A stretch of DNA of 64,000 nt from Alphaproteobacteria bacterium (GTDB taxonomy: Bacteria; Pseudomonadota; Alphaproteobacteria; Micropepsales; Micropepsaceae). Numbering within the stretch: position 1 is the stretch's first letter; every line of letters starts with the position of its first letter. Positions 1 to 9,231 of this stretch are shown one piece after another. Both the position numbers and the translations under genes were made by a program. The notes beneath the pieces are model-generated. The model saw only the letters and a program-made list of their open reading frames with translations. It was not told the origin of the DNA and searched no databases. The DNA is taken from NCBI GenBank assembly GCA_016125165.1, contig WGMH01000001.1:620001-684000 (forward strand), written 5' to 3'.

Positions 1-698
1 AGTGCAAGGATGTGGATTGCGGCGGAAACGCGCGCTATGGCGTGGATACTGGCGGCGGTGATCAGAGCCTTTCGATGTATTCGTATCCGCCGGGCGAATT
101 CAAGGCGCCGAGCTTCTCTAACACCTATTGCGTTCTCACCACCTGGATTTCGGATCAACGCTATGCGGTGATGAAATTCGGCGAGCCTGGTGCGGAAACC
201 TACGTTTCCGTGCACGCCTTCGTGATGGATGAGAACAGCTCCTGCAAGGCCTTCAACGGTCGCACGATGGCGATTGTGAACATTCTCGAACAGAAGCCCC
301 GCGAGCAGAAGATGGTGACGGTATCGTCCAGCGATCTGTCGAAAGGTATCAACAGTGCGGGACATATTGCGGTGTATGGTATCCTGTTCGACTTCGACAA
401 GGCGGATATCAAGGCTGAATCCAAGCCGCAACTTGATGAGATCGCCAAGCTCCTGAAGAGCGACCCCAAATTGCATGTTCTGATCGTTGGACACACCGAC
501 AACAAGGGGCAACTTGCCTACAATCAGGGGCTTTCGGGCAAGCGCGCGAAGGCAGTGGTCGACACTCTGACGAAGAGTTACGGCGTGGTGGCCGGACAGA
601 TGACAGCCGTGGGCGTCGGGCCGGCGGCACCCGTCGCCAGCAACGACACCGAAGAGGGGCAGGCGAAAAACCGCCGTGTCGAATTGGTGAAAATGTAA
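1..698 (+). CDS. OmpA-family C-terminal domain protein, 5' end outside window
   Basis: The reading frame is already open at the first base, so only the C-terminal part (about 230 residues) is present. The last 110 residues are an OmpA-like peptidoglycan-binding domain: a beta start with FDFDKADIK, the VGHTDNKG motif with the Asp that contacts diaminopimelate, an LSGKRAKAV helix and a final NRRVELV strand. By family, such domains anchor an outer-membrane or periplasmic protein to the cell wall. The N-terminal part seen here is rich in Cys and Tyr and does not match a porin barrel that I recognise. An in-frame GTG at 12 exists, but nothing marks it as the true start. Confidence 0.85.
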   Translation, partial: CKDVDCGGNARYGVDTGGGDQSLSMYSYPPGEFKAPSFSNTYCVLTTWISDQRYAVMKFGEPGAETYVSVHAFVMDENSSCKAFNGRTMAIVNILEQKPREQKMVTVSSSDLSKGINSAGHIAVYGILFDFDKADIKAESKPQLDEIAKLLKSDPKLHVLIVGHTDNKGQLAYNQGLSGKRAKAVVDTLTKSYGVVAGQMTAVGVGPAAPVASNDTEEGQAKNRRVELVKM

Positions 699-797
699 AC
701 GTCGCGCATAGTATTGCGCCGCACAACGCGGTGTGGCGATTGGTGCATCACGAAAATTGCGATAAGATGCGCTGCTTTGAACATCCGGGGGGATTTC

Positions 798-1364
798 ATG
801 CAGCGCATTTTCATCGCCGGTATCCTCGGCGCAATTGCCATGTTCGTGTGGACGTCCGTAGCGCACATGGTGACACCGCTGGGCTCGATCGGCTTTAGCC
901 AGATGCCCAATGAAGCGGCCATGCAGTCGGCTCTGGACACGAACCTTGCGCAGCACTCAGGGCTGTATTTCTTTCCGTGGGTCGATCCCAACGATCCCAA
1001 AATGATGGAAAAATCGGCAGCGCTTGAGAAGGCCCATGGATCGGGCCTCCTGCTCTATCGGCCGCCGGGCGCCATGGATGCCACCAATATGGGGCCCATG
1101 CTGGTCAAGGAATTTATCAAGCAACTTGTCGTGGCGCTGATTGCTGCTTACCTCGTCTCCAGGATGGTGGGGCTATCCTTCGCCGGTCGATGGAGCGCAG
1201 TCGTTCTGATGTACATCGCAGGCGGGCTCGTGACCAATGCGTCCTACTGGATTTGGTATGAATTCCCGTTGGACTACACACTCGCACAGATCGCTGTAGA
1301 ACTGGGATCAGGTATTGCGGCGGGCGCGGTCATCGCTTGGTGGCTTGGGCGAAGATCCGCTTGA
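798..1364 (+). CDS. hypothetical multi-pass membrane protein
   Basis: This 188-residue protein starts at an ATG preceded by a GGGGGGA Shine-Dalgarno sequence. A hydrophobic segment lies near residues 3-25 and two or three more fill the second half (VVALIAAYLV, AVVLMYIAGGL and a last one ending AWWLGRR). Between them is a polar loop of about 90 residues that begins QMPNEAAM and should sit outside the membrane. I do not recognise the family. It stands alone, facing the iron-permease homologue convergently with only 5 bases between the stop codons. Confidence 0.7.
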   Translation: MQRIFIAGILGAIAMFVWTSVAHMVTPLGSIGFSQMPNEAAMQSALDTNLAQHSGLYFFPWVDPNDPKMMEKSAALEKAHGSGLLLYRPPGAMDATNMGPMLVKEFIKQLVVALIAAYLVSRMVGLSFAGRWSAVVLMYIAGGLVTNASYWIWYEFPLDYTLAQIAVELGSGIAAGAVIAWWLGRRSA

Positions 1365-1369
1365 GAAAG

Positions 1370-1861
1370 CTAGCGGTTTCGGCGCAGACGTTTGAAAGTG
1401 GCATCGAGTTTCCGTTTGCGGTGACGATGGTTGGCGGCGTCACCCTTGCTGGTATCGACCTCTTCCTCGCAGGCGTTGCGAATCTCTTCCAGTTCGTCAT
1501 CGGTAAGATGTTCAATCCCCACAAATTCATTGCGCGCGCCTTCGATCGCACGAACGATTTCGTCCAACTTGGCCTGAATGGCGGCGCCATCACGGTTTTG
1601 GGTGTTCTGAATCAGAAAGACCATCAGAAAGGTGACGATTGTCGTGCCTGTGTTGATGATCAATTGCCAGGTATCGGAATAACCGAAGAGCGGGCCCGAC
1701 AAGGCCCAGACGATGATCACCGCACAGCACAGCACAAAGGTCACCGGCTTGCCGGTCAGCCGCGCCACGCTGTTCGAGAACTGCGTGAACACACGGTTGA
1801 ACACAGTGCCGCGCGGGTTACGTCCGCCGGAGGCGCGCTTTGTCGTGCGTCGGGCGCTCAA
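1370..1861 (-). CDS. low-affinity iron permease family protein
   Basis: The core reads VFTQFSNSVARLTGKP, then two hydrophobic segments around VWALSGPLFGYSDTWQL and TIVTFLMVFLIQNTQN, followed by a charged tail. This is the pattern of the low-affinity iron permease family (PF04120), whose bacterial members are small two-helix inner-membrane proteins; actual iron transport is not established for most of them. The start is uncertain. A TTG at 1861 overlaps the upstream stop (TTGA) and gives 163 residues; a GTG at 1804 gives 144 residues and begins right at the conserved region. Neither has a strong ribosome site. The gene is probably cotranscribed with the small membrane protein just upstream. 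Confidence 0.8.
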   Translation of the reverse strand: MSARRTTKRASGGRNPRGTVFNRVFTQFSNSVARLTGKPVTFVLCCAVIIVWALSGPLFGYSDTWQLIINTGTTIVTFLMVFLIQNTQNRDGAAIQAKLDEIVRAIEGARNEFVGIEHLTDDELEEIRNACEEEVDTSKGDAANHRHRKRKLDATFKRLRRNR

Positions 1862-2079
1862 GCAGAACGGCGCCCTGCAAGAACCAGCGCAACGCCCGCG
1901 ATCACGACCACCACGCCGGCAGCCGTGGGTATCGGAAAATGATGTTCTTTTTCGGCAGTGACTTCGAGCGGTCCGGCCTTGAGGACTTTTTCGTCTTCCG
2001 TGTAGGAGAAATGGCCGATGGCAAGCCCGCCGACGCCCAGCACAATCAGCACGATGCCGATCCAGACAAGATTGCGCAT
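1858..2079 (-). CDS. small hypothetical membrane protein
   Basis: This 73-residue protein starts at an ATG seven bases after GGGGAG. It has two hydrophobic helices, residues 3-22 (VWIGIVLIVLGVGGLAIG) and about 52-68 (AGVVVVIAGVALVLAG), joined by a charged loop containing TEDEKVLK and EKEHHFPIP. The architecture resembles small DUF3185-like membrane proteins, but that assignment is tentative. Its stop codon touches the possible TTG start of the iron-permease homologue, so the two likely form an operon. Confidence 0.7.
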   Translation of the reverse strand: MRNLVWIGIVLIVLGVGGLAIGHFSYTEDEKVLKAGPLEVTAEKEHHFPIPTAAGVVVVIAGVALVLAGRRSA

Positions 2080-2153
2080 GGATATGCTCCCCGATAATTG
2101 CGGGAAGGAAACGGGCAAACCCGGTTCCGGTTCCAATGCGGAACCTGAAGACC

Positions 2154-3668
2154 TCAGCGCTCCTGAACCATGCGACGATAGGAGAGTGCCTCCGCGACAT
2201 GGGTGCGCGACACGCCCGCCGCGCCCGCAAGATCGGCAATGGTGCGCGCGACGCGCAATACGCGATGATAGCCGCGCGCGGTAAGGCGCATCGATTCAGC
2301 AGCATCGGCGAGAAGTTTGGCGCCAGCTGAGTCTGGTGTCGCTACGTTGTCCAGCAGTTCGCCTTCGGCTTCGGCATTCGTGCGGATGCCATGCGCATCA
2401 AACCGCCGGCGCTGGATCGCACGCGCGGCGGCCACCCGCGCGGCTATGTCCGCCGTGCCTTCTGCCGGCGGGGGCAACGCAAGATCCGCCGCGGAGACAC
2501 CTGGCACATCGACGTGGATGTCGATGCGATCCAGCAATGGACCCGACAGGCGGTTTAGATAATCCGCCGAGCATTTCGGCGCGCGACCGCAGGCTTGCGC
2601 CGGATCGCTCAGATACCCACAGCGGCAGGGATTGGCGGCCGCCACAAGCTGGAACCGCGCCGGATAGCGCACATGCGCATTGGCGCGCGCCACGACGGCT
2701 TCGCCTGTTTCGATGGGTTGACGCAGCGCGTCGAGCACACCGCGCTGAAACTCAGGAAGTTCGTCCAGAAACAGCACGCCCAAATGCGAAAGGCTGACCT
2801 CACCTGGTTTCACGCGCAGCCCGCCACCGACAAGCGCAGGCATGGATGCGGAATGATGCGGATTGCGAAACGGGCGACGACGGGAGATTCTGCCCTCGCG
2901 CAATTCGCCTGCCAGACTCTGGATCATCGAAAGCTCAAGCGCCTCGCGCGCATCAAGCGGCGGAAGCAATCCCGGCAGGCGCTGTGCCAGCATGGATTTT
3001 CCTGCGCCAGGCGGACCAATCATCAGCATGTTGTGACCACCCGCCGCCGCAATCTCGAGCGCACGCTTGGCGGTTTCCTGGCCCTTAACATCCCGCATGT
3101 CGGGAACTGAGATGGAATCTTCCGCCAGTTTCACTTCGGGCGGGTTGAGTACCTGCGCCCCCTTGATGTGGTTGACCAGCGCGATCAGCGAAGGCGTGGC
3201 AATGATTTCGAGATCGCCCGCCCACGCCGCCTCCGCGCCGCAAGATGCCGGACAAATAAGACCGCGCCCCGCTTCGGAGGCTGCAATTGCCGATGGCAGA
3301 ACACCGGCCACAGCCGTAACCGCGCCATCGAGCGAAAGTTCGCCAAGCGCCGTGTAACCGGCCATCTCGCTTGCGGGCAAAACGCCCATCGCTGCCAGCA
3401 ATCCAAGCGCGATGGGAAGATCATAGTGACTGCCTTCCTTCGGCAGATCGGCGGGCGCAAGGTTGACGGTGATGCGCTTGTAGGGCAGCGCAAGCCCAAT
3501 GGCGGAGAGCGCGGCACGTACGCGCTCGCGGCTTTCGCCCACCGCCTTGTCAGCAAGACCGACGATATTGAATACGCCATTGGCGCCATCGCCAATGTGG
3601 ACCTGAACATCCACTTCGCGCGCCTCAATGCCTTGAAAGGCCACCGTGAAGATATGCGCGATGGTCAT
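2154..3668 (-). CDS. comM: YifB/ComM family Mg-chelatase-like AAA+ ATPase
   Basis: The protein has 504 residues, the usual family length. Residues 1-170 are the Lon-protease-like ChlI domain (GVFNIVGLADKAVGESRERV). The AAA+ core follows, with Walker A GPPGAGKS at 218-225, Walker B VLFLDE ending at 303 and the family stretch RPFRNPHHSAS near 265-274. The C-terminal Mg-chelatase domain contains ARFQLVAAANPCRCG and ends SYRRMVQE. In naturally competent species ComM is a hexameric helicase that promotes branch migration during transformation; many non-competent bacteria keep it too. It overlaps the upstream DUF1761 gene by ATGA. Confidence 0.93.
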   Translation of the reverse strand: MTIAHIFTVAFQGIEAREVDVQVHIGDGANGVFNIVGLADKAVGESRERVRAALSAIGLALPYKRITVNLAPADLPKEGSHYDLPIALGLLAAMGVLPASEMAGYTALGELSLDGAVTAVAGVLPSAIAASEAGRGLICPASCGAEAAWAGDLEIIATPSLIALVNHIKGAQVLNPPEVKLAEDSISVPDMRDVKGQETAKRALEIAAAGGHNMLMIGPPGAGKSMLAQRLPGLLPPLDAREALELSMIQSLAGELREGRISRRRPFRNPHHSASMPALVGGGLRVKPGEVSLSHLGVLFLDELPEFQRGVLDALRQPIETGEAVVARANAHVRYPARFQLVAAANPCRCGYLSDPAQACGRAPKCSADYLNRLSGPLLDRIDIHVDVPGVSAADLALPPPAEGTADIAARVAAARAIQRRRFDAHGIRTNAEAEGELLDNVATPDSAGAKLLADAAESMRLTARGYHRVLRVARTIADLAGAAGVSRTHVAEALSYRRMVQER

Positions 3669-4078
3669 GCAGAGCCGTATTGGAGGGCAAATGCAGCGCA
3701 GACGGCAGCAATCAGAAGCCGGATCAGATAGCCGAGCGAATGCGACAGCGTGAGTGCGTTATCGAATTTGATGAAAAGCCCATTGGCAATGGTCACCGGC
3801 AGCACACCGGCGATCCAAACCAATCCGGCCAGCAGCAAAGCGGTGCCAATTTGTGATGCGCCGGTGATGGCGCAGAGTGCGACGATGGCTGCTGCCGAAA
3901 GATAGCCAAGCATGGCTGACCAGACGATAGCTCCGCGTTCCTTGCCTTCGCGAATGCCTGCACGCCAAACCTCGGGATGATTGTTGTAGCGATCGTGGAA
4001 AAGCACGCCCATGAAGAGCCAATCCGTGAAACTCGCAACGGTCCCCGCCACAAATACACTTGCCGCCAGAAGCCACAT
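3665..4078 (-). CDS. DUF1761 family membrane protein
   Basis: The 137-residue product has four hydrophobic segments. The first carries the family pattern FTDWLFMGVLFHDRYNNHPEVWR and the rest are spaced through YLSAAAIVALCAI, ALLLAGLVWIAGVLP and SLGYLIRLLIAAVCAAF. DUF1761 proteins are small integral membrane proteins of unknown role. The stop overlaps the comM start (ATGA), so the two are translationally coupled and the pair is probably one transcript. Confidence 0.8.
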   Translation of the reverse strand: MWLLAASVFVAGTVASFTDWLFMGVLFHDRYNNHPEVWRAGIREGKERGAIVWSAMLGYLSAAAIVALCAITGASQIGTALLLAGLVWIAGVLPVTIANGLFIKFDNALTLSHSLGYLIRLLIAAVCAAFALQYGSA

Positions 4079-4159
4079 GACTTCGTCCCCACCTGCTCCT
4101 AGCGCAAGTCTAGCGTGTGGTCGCGGTCAAGGCGACCCGGCGCGCATGCGGTTGCGGCG

Positions 4160-6007
4160 CTATTTCGGAACGGCGTCGAAGGCGATGGTGGTGCGGTTGG
4201 CAGGGCTATGGAACGGAATGGTCCCATGCCACATGTAGGAAGGGAACAGCACCAGTCGGCCCGGCCTGGGCTGGATGGCTCGCTTCACCGCATCGGGATA
4301 GGGCGCATCGAAATCCGGTTCGCCGAATTTGATCCAGCCTTCTTTCTTCTGTGCATCGGTCACGGTCTCTGGCAGCGCGATGTAATAGGCCGAGCTGATC
4401 CAGCCTTTGGGGTGCACATGGTTGGCGTGAAAGCCGCAATCGCGCAGGCGCACCGACCATGAACCGGTATAACTGAAGCCCGCGCGGCGCCGCTTGAACA
4501 GCGGATGCTCGGCATCGTTCTTCATGCCTGCGATGTAACGTGCGACGGCTTCGTCGATGCGCTCTTGCAGCTTGTCCACCAGCACATGGCCCTTGCCGAA
4601 AATATCTTCTGGCGTCTGCGTGCCGCCGCGCAGACTCTGCGCCAGATATTCGCGTTTGTCGGCATGCAGGCGATCCAGATAGGTATCCAGGTCGCGGTTA
4701 AAGCTCTCGATATCGGAATAACCTTCAGGGGGTTCGATATCGAAGGCCTGCACCATGCTCTCATAGTCGTTGAGAACTTCCTCGCGGCCATCGTTCAGGG
4801 CGCGCAGCGCGGTGCCCCAGAGCGCGAGCGTGTACTGGTTGTCAGGGTCGATCGCGAGAGCCTCTTCCGCGGCCTGCACCGCACGCTTGTGCTCGCCAGC
4901 GCGGATCAGGGTTTCGGAAAAATTCGTCCAGGCGCCCGAATTTTCCGGTTCCAGCTTCGCGGCCTTCTCATGCCAGTCGATGGCCTTGTCAAAATCGCCC
5001 TGACGCGCGTGCACCATGCCAAGGCCGGTCAGCGGCGTAACATGGTCTGGAAGCAACTTTTCGGCGCGTTCGAAATGCTCTCTGGCCTCGTCATATCGCG
5101 ACGTGAAAAACAGGAACATGGCCTTGTCGAGCGGCAACGCCCCCTGATCAGGGTACAGCAGTGCAGCGTCGTCATACGATTTTAGAAACTCTGTATCGCG
5201 CCCGTAGCGATAGAGCAGCTGATTCATCGCGTGATGTGCCTTGACGTTTAGAGGATCGCGCGCAATGGCCTGTTGATAGAAATAGATCGCCTCATCAGGA
5301 CGATGCATTTCTTCAAAGGTGACCGCGCGATTGTAATCGGCCAATGGCATGTCGGGCACGGCAGCCTGAGCCTGATCGAGTAACGCCAGCGCCTCGCCAT
5401 AACGCCGCTGCATGCGCAAGGCGACACCGAGGTTGTGCTGCAGGGCCGCGATCTGACGTGGGTTCTTCGACCCCATCTGCAGGGCGCGACGCAGCACCGC
5501 TTCGGCTTCCTTGGGCTTTCCGCCCTCACTCAGCGATGCAGCCATTGCCTGCAAGCCAAACATGTAATTCGGCTGATACCGCAATGCCGTGCGAAATGCG
5601 GCAACGGCCTCATCGAATTGCTGCAGACGGTGAAGTGCAAGACCAAGCTGGTAATGCGCTTCCACATAATTGGGTTTCAGCCGCACTGCTTCGCGCTGGC
5701 ACGCGGCGGCTTCCTCGCTCCGCCCCATGGCAAAGAGCAGGTTGCCGAGATTGTGATGCACATTCGGCTGCGCGGGCCGCGCGGCCAGCGACCGGCGATA
5801 AAGCGCCTCGGCATCACCGGGCCTGTTCTGCGCGCGGCGCACCAGACCCAGTAGCTGAAGCGCATCTGGCTCATCGGGCATGGCGCGCAAAACCTGATCC
5901 AGCGCCGTTTCGGCAGCGACCAGTTCGTTGCGATTGAGCGCGTCCAGCGCCTGTATCAGCACGGGCTGAAAGGATTTGGGATCGGCGGAAGCCGCAGTTT
6001 CACTCAT
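4160..6007 (-). CDS. TPR-repeat protein with C-terminal 2OG-Fe(II) oxygenase domain
   Basis: This 615-residue cytoplasmic protein has a TPR array from about residue 15 to 420 (roughly ten repeats such as YRRSLAARPAQPNVHHNLGNL and AKLEPENSGAWTNFSETL). A linker and a C-terminal oxygenase domain follow. The latter shows the PF13759 signature: FHANHVHPKGWISSAYYIALPE with the iron-binding histidine region, then LFPSYMWHGTIPF with the distal His and an Arg in ANRTTIAF that would bind 2-oxoglutarate. By family this is a putative hydroxylase whose substrate is unknown; the TPR part likely recruits a protein or glycan substrate. It is monocistronic by position. A pure TPR scaffold with a dead enzyme domain is excluded by the intact His residues. 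Confidence 0.88.
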   Translation of the reverse strand: MSETAASADPKSFQPVLIQALDALNRNELVAAETALDQVLRAMPDEPDALQLLGLVRRAQNRPGDAEALYRRSLAARPAQPNVHHNLGNLLFAMGRSEEAAACQREAVRLKPNYVEAHYQLGLALHRLQQFDEAVAAFRTALRYQPNYMFGLQAMAASLSEGGKPKEAEAVLRRALQMGSKNPRQIAALQHNLGVALRMQRRYGEALALLDQAQAAVPDMPLADYNRAVTFEEMHRPDEAIYFYQQAIARDPLNVKAHHAMNQLLYRYGRDTEFLKSYDDAALLYPDQGALPLDKAMFLFFTSRYDEAREHFERAEKLLPDHVTPLTGLGMVHARQGDFDKAIDWHEKAAKLEPENSGAWTNFSETLIRAGEHKRAVQAAEEALAIDPDNQYTLALWGTALRALNDGREEVLNDYESMVQAFDIEPPEGYSDIESFNRDLDTYLDRLHADKREYLAQSLRGGTQTPEDIFGKGHVLVDKLQERIDEAVARYIAGMKNDAEHPLFKRRRAGFSYTGSWSVRLRDCGFHANHVHPKGWISSAYYIALPETVTDAQKKEGWIKFGEPDFDAPYPDAVKRAIQPRPGRLVLFPSYMWHGTIPFHSPANRTTIAFDAVPK

Positions 6008-6063
6008 GGATGCACTCTATGCGTCATTGAGGTCCGAGGCACAACCGGCAGTCAGAATCTGCG

Positions 6064-7083
6064 TTAAACGGCACCAATGATTTCGCGGACTCGGTCCTGG
6101 AACCAGGCCAGCCCGCCCTCGTGCTTGGGCGAAAGCCGGCCAGTATCATATATTCCGGCATCGAGGTTCTTTTGGACCTCCTCGCAGATCATCACATCTT
6201 CGCGCGTGGTAATGGCCGATGCTTCGATGTTGCCCGCGATGCGGTCTGCTGGCGTGCCTTTCGGGAACAGAAATAGATAATCGAGCCGGGTGCGGTTATG
6301 GCTCACCGGCCACATGCGCTCCATCAATATGCCGTCAGCATAGACATTGATGCCGAGGCATGGCCATGCCCACGCCCAGAGACCCGCCACCGCAGCACCA
6401 TCGCGCGGCGTGGCGCGAAAGAACATCACCGGCGGCTGAACCACAACCTGGTAGTCGCGATTGATGGAAGCATCGAGTGACGGATGCACCATGGCAACGT
6501 GATAGCCTTCGAGATAGTTCTCGACGTATGTTTTCCAGTTGCAGGCGATCTCATGGCTGGACAGATGCGCCTCGGTAAAGCGCTCAACGTTCATACCAGC
6601 CATCGCTTCCTCGAGCGGCGCCATCGTCGCATCGAAGCTCTCGGGTTCCTGCTCCATGTTCACAAACACAAAGCCGCGCCAGGTTTTCACCGTGAGCGGG
6701 AAAAGCGAGAAGTTGCGCGGATCGAAACCGTCGGCCGGACCGAAGTCACGCGCCGAGGCAAGACGGCCATCGAGCTTGTAGCGCCAGCCGTGATAGCGGC
6801 AGGTCAGCGCGCCACCGCAATTGCCCGCACCATCGAGCGCCAGAAGACCGGCCCGGTGGCGGCACACATTGTGGAAGGCACGGATTTCCCCAGCGTCATC
6901 GCGGACCACGATCAGCGGAAAGCCCGCGACCGTCACAGCAACATAGGAGCCCGGCGCGGGAAGCTGCGCTTCATGGGCCAGAAGCAGCCAGCCGCGCGCA
7001 AAGATTTCGCGGCGCTCGATCTCATAGAGCGCCGGGTCGCGATACCGGGCCGCCGGCAGCGTTTCGGGAGCAACTTTCAGCAT
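6064..7083 (-). CDS. Rieske 2Fe-2S aromatic-ring-hydroxylating type oxygenase, alpha subunit
   Basis: The 339-residue protein has a Rieske domain with C74-R-H76 and C95-R-Y-H98 binding the 2Fe-2S cluster. The catalytic domain has the mononuclear iron motif ENYLEGYHVAMVH with His195 and His200; the third ligand is probably the Asp in VQKNLDAG. The sequence style (ARGWLLLAHEAQLP, CRYHGWRYKLDG) is that of the choline monooxygenase/glycine-betaine monooxygenase/carnitine oxygenase group rather than classical dioxygenases. No reductase or ferredoxin partner is adjacent; a ferredoxin and a flavin reductase lie 10 kb away. The substrate cannot be read from sequence. Confidence 0.88.
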   Translation of the reverse strand: MLKVAPETLPAARYRDPALYEIERREIFARGWLLLAHEAQLPAPGSYVAVTVAGFPLIVVRDDAGEIRAFHNVCRHRAGLLALDGAGNCGGALTCRYHGWRYKLDGRLASARDFGPADGFDPRNFSLFPLTVKTWRGFVFVNMEQEPESFDATMAPLEEAMAGMNVERFTEAHLSSHEIACNWKTYVENYLEGYHVAMVHPSLDASINRDYQVVVQPPVMFFRATPRDGAAVAGLWAWAWPCLGINVYADGILMERMWPVSHNRTRLDYLFLFPKGTPADRIAGNIEASAITTREDVMICEEVQKNLDAGIYDTGRLSPKHEGGLAWFQDRVREIIGAV

Positions 7084-7176
7084 GGCCGCTTCCTACCATT
7101 TTGCCCTGCACTTGCGAAGAGGGGCCACCGTCTCTAGCCTTGCCCGTACCGCTATTTCCAACCGTCAGAGAAAGCC

Positions 7177-8034
7177 ATGAGCACCCAGCGTTTCGAAGGC
7201 ACGGACAAGTATGTCGCAACCGACGACCTGCGCGTCGCGGTTAACGCGGCCATCGCATTGGAGCGCCCGCTCCTGATCAAGGGCGAGCCCGGCACCGGCA
7301 AGACCGAACTGGCCTTCCAGGTCGCCGATGCGCTGAAGGCGCCGCTCATCACCTGGCATGTGAAGTCCACCACCAAGGCGCAACAGGGCCTTTACGAATA
7401 CGACGCGGTGACCCGCCTGCGCGATTCCCAGCTCGGCGACGAGCGCGTGAAGGACGTGAAGAACTACATCAAGCAGGGCAAGCTGTGGGAAGCCTTCGAC
7501 AGCGCCGAGCGCCCCGTGCTGCTGATCGACGAGATCGACAAGGCCGACATCGAATTCCCGAACGACCTTCTGCTCGAACTCGATCGCATGGAATTCTTCG
7601 TTTACGAGACCGGCGAGACGATCCGCGCCAAGCAGCGCCCGATGATCCTCATCACCTCCAACAACGAAAAGGAACTGCCCGACGCATTCCTGCGCCGCTG
7701 CTTCTTCCACTACATCAAATTCCCCGAGCGCGAGGCGATGCAGAAGATCGTCGATGTGCATTACCCGGACATCAAGCAGAAGCTCGTCAGCGAGGCGCTG
7801 AACGTCTTCTATCAGATCCGCGACGTTCCGGGCCTGAAGAAGAAGCCCTCCACCTCCGAACTGCTCGACTGGCTGAAGCTGCTTCTGAACGAGGATGTGC
7901 CGCCGGAAGCGCTGAAGGAGCGCGATCCGACAAAGCTGATCCCGCCGCTGCATGGTGCGCTGCTGAAGAACGAGCAGGACGTACACCTGTTCGAAAGGCT
8001 CGCTTTCCTCGCCCGCCGCGAAAGCCGGAACTAG
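7177..8034 (+). CDS. MoxR-type AAA+ ATPase
   Basis: This 285-residue AAA+ protein has Walker A GEPGTGKT at residues 36-43, Walker B LLIDE at 115-119 and the sensor region ILITSNNEKELPDAFLRRC. MoxR ATPases are chaperones that insert cofactors or mature enzyme complexes and nearly always work with a von Willebrand A partner. That partner is the next gene, 21 bases downstream on the same strand. The ATG is preceded by AGAGAAAG. The target enzyme is not indicated; the divergent Rieske oxygenase is a neighbour, but that alone is weak evidence. Confidence 0.92.
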   Translation: MSTQRFEGTDKYVATDDLRVAVNAAIALERPLLIKGEPGTGKTELAFQVADALKAPLITWHVKSTTKAQQGLYEYDAVTRLRDSQLGDERVKDVKNYIKQGKLWEAFDSAERPVLLIDEIDKADIEFPNDLLLELDRMEFFVYETGETIRAKQRPMILITSNNEKELPDAFLRRCFFHYIKFPEREAMQKIVDVHYPDIKQKLVSEALNVFYQIRDVPGLKKKPSTSELLDWLKLLLNEDVPPEALKERDPTKLIPPLHGALLKNEQDVHLFERLAFLARRESRN

Positions 8035-8055
8035 AAATCACTTCGGAGAACGCCC

Positions 8056-9231
8056 ATGTTCTTCCAATTCTTCGATGAGCTTCGCAGCGCCCGGGTTCCG
8101 GTGACGTTGAAGGAATATCTGGCGCTGATGGATGCGCTGGACAAGAACGTCATCGACATGAAGGTGGAGGAATTCTACTTCCTCTCGCGCACCGCGCTGG
8201 TGAAAGACGAGCGCAACCTCGACAAGTTCGACCGCGTGTTCGGCCATGTGTTCAAGGGACTCGAAAACATTGATCCCAATGCCGTGGCCGAATTACCCGA
8301 AGAATGGCTGCGCGCGCTTTCCGAAAAATTCCTGACCGAAGAAGAAAAGAAAGAAATCGAAGCGCTCGGCGGTTGGGAAAAGCTGATGGAGACGCTGAAG
8401 GAGCGCCTCGAAGAGCAGAAGAAGCGCCATGAAGGCGGATCGAAGATGATCGGCTCGGGCGGCACCTCGCCCTTCGGCAATTCCGGCTACAACCCCGAAG
8501 GCGTGCGCATCGGACAGGACAAGGGCCGCCACGGCAAGGCCGTGAAGGTGTGGGACAAGCGCGAATACAAGAACCTCGACGATTCCGTCGAACTGGGCAC
8601 GCGCAACATCAAGGTGGCGCTGCGCCGCCTGCGCAAATGGGCGCGGCAGGGCGCGGAGACCGAACTCGACCTGCCCGACACCATCAAGAGCACCGCGAAC
8701 AAGGGTTATCTCGACCTCAAGCTCGTGCCTGAACGCCACAACACGGTGAAGGTTTTGATCTTCTTCGATATTGGCGGCTCCATGGACGCCTATATCAAGC
8801 TCTGCGAGGAGTTGTTCAGCGCAGCGAAGACCGAGTTCAAGCACATGGAATTCTTCTACTTCCACAACTGCCTCTATGAGAGCGTGTGGAAGGACAATCG
8901 CCGCCGCCACAACGAGAAATCCAACACCTGGGACGTGCTGCACAAATTCCCGCACGACTACAAGGTGATCTTCGTGGGCGATGCCACCATGAGCCCCTAC
9001 GAGATCACCTATCCCGGCGGCAGCGTGGAGCACTGGAACGAGGAAGCCGGCGCCATCTGGCTGGATCGCGTGGCGCAGATCTATCCGCATCTGGTCTGGC
9101 TCAATCCGGTGGCGCAGAAGCACTGGGACTACACGCCATCCATCGGCCTCATCAATCAGATCACCGGCAACCGCATGTTCCCGCTCACGCTGGGCGGCCT
9201 CGATCAGGCGATGCGGGAGTTGAACAGGTAG
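8056..9231 (+). CDS. vWA domain protein, CoxE-like partner of MoxR ATPase
   Basis: The 391-residue protein matches the COG3825-type proteins that follow MoxR genes. The N-terminal half is helical and charged, with a glycine-rich segment near 127-150 (SKMIGSGGTSPFGNSGY). The C-terminal half is a vWA fold beginning VKVLIFFDIGGSMD at about 231. Its MIDAS motif reads DxGxS (residues 238-242) instead of the classical DxSxS, which this subgroup tolerates. GDATMSPYEI near 315 is the metal-site loop. There is no signal peptide or membrane segment, so it should act in the cytosol with the MoxR ATPase. Confidence 0.88.
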   Translation: MFFQFFDELRSARVPVTLKEYLALMDALDKNVIDMKVEEFYFLSRTALVKDERNLDKFDRVFGHVFKGLENIDPNAVAELPEEWLRALSEKFLTEEEKKEIEALGGWEKLMETLKERLEEQKKRHEGGSKMIGSGGTSPFGNSGYNPEGVRIGQDKGRHGKAVKVWDKREYKNLDDSVELGTRNIKVALRRLRKWARQGAETELDLPDTIKSTANKGYLDLKLVPERHNTVKVLIFFDIGGSMDAYIKLCEELFSAAKTEFKHMEFFYFHNCLYESVWKDNRRRHNEKSNTWDVLHKFPHDYKVIFVGDATMSPYEITYPGGSVEHWNEEAGAIWLDRVAQIYPHLVWLNPVAQKHWDYTPSIGLINQITGNRMFPLTLGGLDQAMRELNR

